From Methylotenera_A sp049687015 (GTDB taxonomy: Bacteria; Pseudomonadota; Gammaproteobacteria; Burkholderiales; Methylophilaceae): a DNA stretch of 64,000 nt. Shown here piece by piece: positions 62,633-64,000 of this stretch; the stretch's first letter is position 1; each line of letters starts with the position of its first letter. The stretch lies in NCBI GenBank assembly GCA_049687015.1, contig JBAVIP010000063.1, positions 1 to 64,000 of the forward strand. The letters run 5' to 3'. The notes under the pieces are model-generated. The model did no database searches. It saw only the letters and a program-made list of their open reading frames with translations, and was not told where the DNA came from. The position numbers were made by a program, and so were the translations under genes.

Positions 62633-63532
62633 CTAAGTTAACTGTTCCTTAGTCAGCAAAAATACAAACTGATTGCCCGATTCTACCTCCAGCCAAACAA
62701 AAGGTAAGTCAGGATACACCTCCAGCAAGGCATCGCGATTATGGCCGATTTCCACTACCAAAATACCGCCATCATTCAGGTAGTTAGCAGCTTCGCGCAG
62801 AATCGTGTGAGTATGGTCTAAGCCCGCAAAGCCGCTGCCAAGCGCGAGTTGTGGCTCGTTGCGATACTCGGTTGGCAGCTGTGCCATGCTGGGTGCATCC
62901 ACATAAGGCGGATTGCTGATAATCAAATCGTACTTTTTGCCTTTTAACGCAGAAAACATATCAGACTGGATGGCAGTGATTTGTCCCTGTAAGCCATAAT
63001 TAGCAATGTTGATATTGGCAACTGCAATGGCATCGGGCGAAATATCTACTACATCAATCGCCGCATTGGGAAAGGCGTTGGCAAGCAAAATGCCCAAACA
63101 GCCGCTGCCCGTGCAGATATCCGCTGCACTTTCCACCATTTCCGGGAACTCAATCCATGGCTGCAAACCGTCTTCAAGCAGCTCTGCAATAAACGAGCGC
63201 GGCACGATGACGCGTTCATCCACATAAAACTTAAAGCCGCGCAGCCATGCTTCGCGCACTAAATAGGCGGTTGGTGTGCGCTTGGTGATGCGCTGCTCAA
63301 TCAAATGCGCTAAGTGTTTGCGTTCTTGCTCAGTAATCACTGCGTCTAAAAAATTATTTAGCGTGTCATGCGGCAAGTGCAGCGCGCTTAAAATCAGCCA
63401 TACCGCTTCATCGTAGCTGTTATCAGTGCCGTGGCCGAAAAAAATGTCAGAGGCTTCGAATTGGCTCACGGTAAAACGCAACCAATCGCGGATGGTAAAC
63501 AGTTCTTCTGCCAGGCGCGGATAGTGCATCAT
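62633..63532 (-). CDS. prmB: 50S ribosomal protein L3 glutamine methyltransferase PrmB
   Basis: 299 residues. SAM motif I TGSGCLGI (141-148) and NPPY at 207-210, the site that takes the target glutamine. The N-terminal helical domain (FFGHGTDNSYDEA) is that of PrmB, not HemK. It methylates Gln150 of L3. The start overlaps the stop of dapE by four bases. Confidence 0.95.
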   Translation of the reverse strand: MMHYPRLAEELFTIRDWLRFTVSQFEASDIFFGHGTDNSYDEAVWLILSALHLPHDTLNNFLDAVITEQERKHLAHLIEQRITKRTPTAYLVREAWLRGFKFYVDERVIVPRSFIAELLEDGLQPWIEFPEMVESAADICTGSGCLGILLANAFPNAAIDVVDISPDAIAVANINIANYGLQGQITAIQSDMFSALKGKKYDLIISNPPYVDAPSMAQLPTEYRNEPQLALGSGFAGLDHTHTILREAANYLNDGGILVVEIGHNRDALLEVYPDLPFVWLEVESGNQFVFLLTKEQLT

Positions 63533-64000
63533 TTGAGTAATTTCTGCATAGTCAGTTTGTAGGTTTCTTTGAGCGGTTCAATATCTGCCACGCCTACGCA
63601 TTCGTTGAGTTTATGGATGGTTTTATTAAGCGGGCCAAATTCAATGACCTGTTTGCAAATGTCGGCAATAAAACGGCCATCACTCGTTCCGCCGGTAGTG
63701 GAGAGTTCCGGGCTTACACCATAGGCTTTTTCGATTGCCCTGGAAATGGCTTCTACCAAGTTGCCACGCGGTGTGATGTAAGGCGGTGAATATTCCCACT
63801 CTAAGTCATAATCCAGCTCGTGCTTGTCTAAAATCGCATGCACACGTTCTTTCAGGCTAGCTTCGGTGCTGGCAGTGCTGAACCTGAAATTGAATAAAAT
63901 CTCTACCTCGCCAGGCACTACATTTGTTGCGCCCGTGCCGCCATTTATATTGCTGATTTGCCATGAAGTAGGCGGAAAGTATTCGTTGCCGTTGTCCCAC
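63529..64000 (-). CDS. dapE: Succinyl-diaminopimelate desuccinylase, C-terminal part
   Basis: The gene runs off the right end; 157 C-terminal residues are seen. Blocks typical of DapE are WQISNINGGTGATNVVPGE (dimerisation domain), TTGGTSDGRFI with metal and substrate residues, and EFGPLNKTIHKLNECV with the last metal-binding His. Lysine and peptidoglycan precursor pathway. Confidence 0.94.
   Translation of the reverse strand, partial: WDNGNEYFPPTSWQISNINGGTGATNVVPGEVEILFNFRFSTASTEASLKERVHAILDKHELDYDLEWEYSPPYITPRGNLVEAISRAIEKAYGVSPELSTTGGTSDGRFIADICKQVIEFGPLNKTIHKLNECVGVADIEPLKETYKLTMQKLLK

Overview
The window looks like a chromosomal segment of a betaproteobacterium. By gene order and protein character I would place it near the Methylophilaceae (Methylotenera-like), but this is inference: no methylotrophy gene or rRNA is present to confirm it. 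Most of the 64 kb is dense, conserved housekeeping sequence in short operons. The accessory parts are the left edge (1-1.44 kb), 26.17-26.45 kb, 31.49-32.60 kb, 40.3-45.4 kb and 49.5-51.5 kb.

Layout. 1-1440: distal end of an integron gene-cassette array, with two attC sites and the start of a third; the integrase would lie to the left, outside the window. 1.5-4.2 kb (minus): conserved small protein, mnmA, nudJ, marC. 4.27-6.33 kb (plus): maf, rng. 6.35-10.57 kb (minus): dynamin-like GTPase, yggT, proC, yggS. 10.66-12.87 kb (plus): pilT, pilU, the type IV pilus retraction motors. 12.95-14.29 kb (minus): an OmpA-domain protein and an HhH-domain membrane protein. 14.4-20.0 kb (minus): ribE, ribBA-like, algH, ruvX, pyrR, pyrB and an inactive-looking pyrC'. 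20.1-31.5 kb (plus): a possible PilZ-type protein, lolC, lolD, comEC, then exbB, exbD, msbA, lpxK, a Trm112-like protein and kdsB (envelope biogenesis). 31.5-32.6 kb: repeat-rich island. 32.6-38.6 kb (minus): a membrane heme protein, sucC, sucD, an ankyrin protein, nadE, glnB. 38.7-39.5 kb: serB. 39.5-44.8 kb (minus): flavocytochrome c sulfide dehydrogenase (fccA, fccB) with PQQ-dehydrogenase-like and beta-propeller proteins. 44.9-49.4 kb (minus): purL, ankyrin protein. 49.5-51.5 kb: GAF-PAS sensor and glycosyltransferase. 51.7-53.7 kb: feoA, feoB under a Fur-type operator. 53.8-55.8 kb (minus): ispZ, yciI, bolA, PPIase. 56.0-62.4 kb (plus): rnm, yciO, M50 protease, trpS, scpA, scpB, rluB. 62.4-64 kb (minus): dapE (partial), prmB, a small lipoprotein.

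Most notable. (1) The integron tail is self-consistent at base level: each cassette starts with TTGGGC and its own attC begins with GCCCAAC. (2) Two intact genes, comEC and kdsB, are each followed by an in-frame fragment of a second, diverged copy of their own 3' end. The kdsB pair differs mainly at synonymous positions, which suggests scars of gene replacement by homeologous DNA rather than recent tandem duplication. ComEC is itself the DNA-uptake channel. (3) REP-like palindromes flank the kdsB fragment, and a related one sits at the stop codon of a small membrane protein gene near 59.75 kb. I did not find a clearly new multi-gene defence or biosynthetic system; the cassette cargo and the fccAB-linked cluster are the best places to look.
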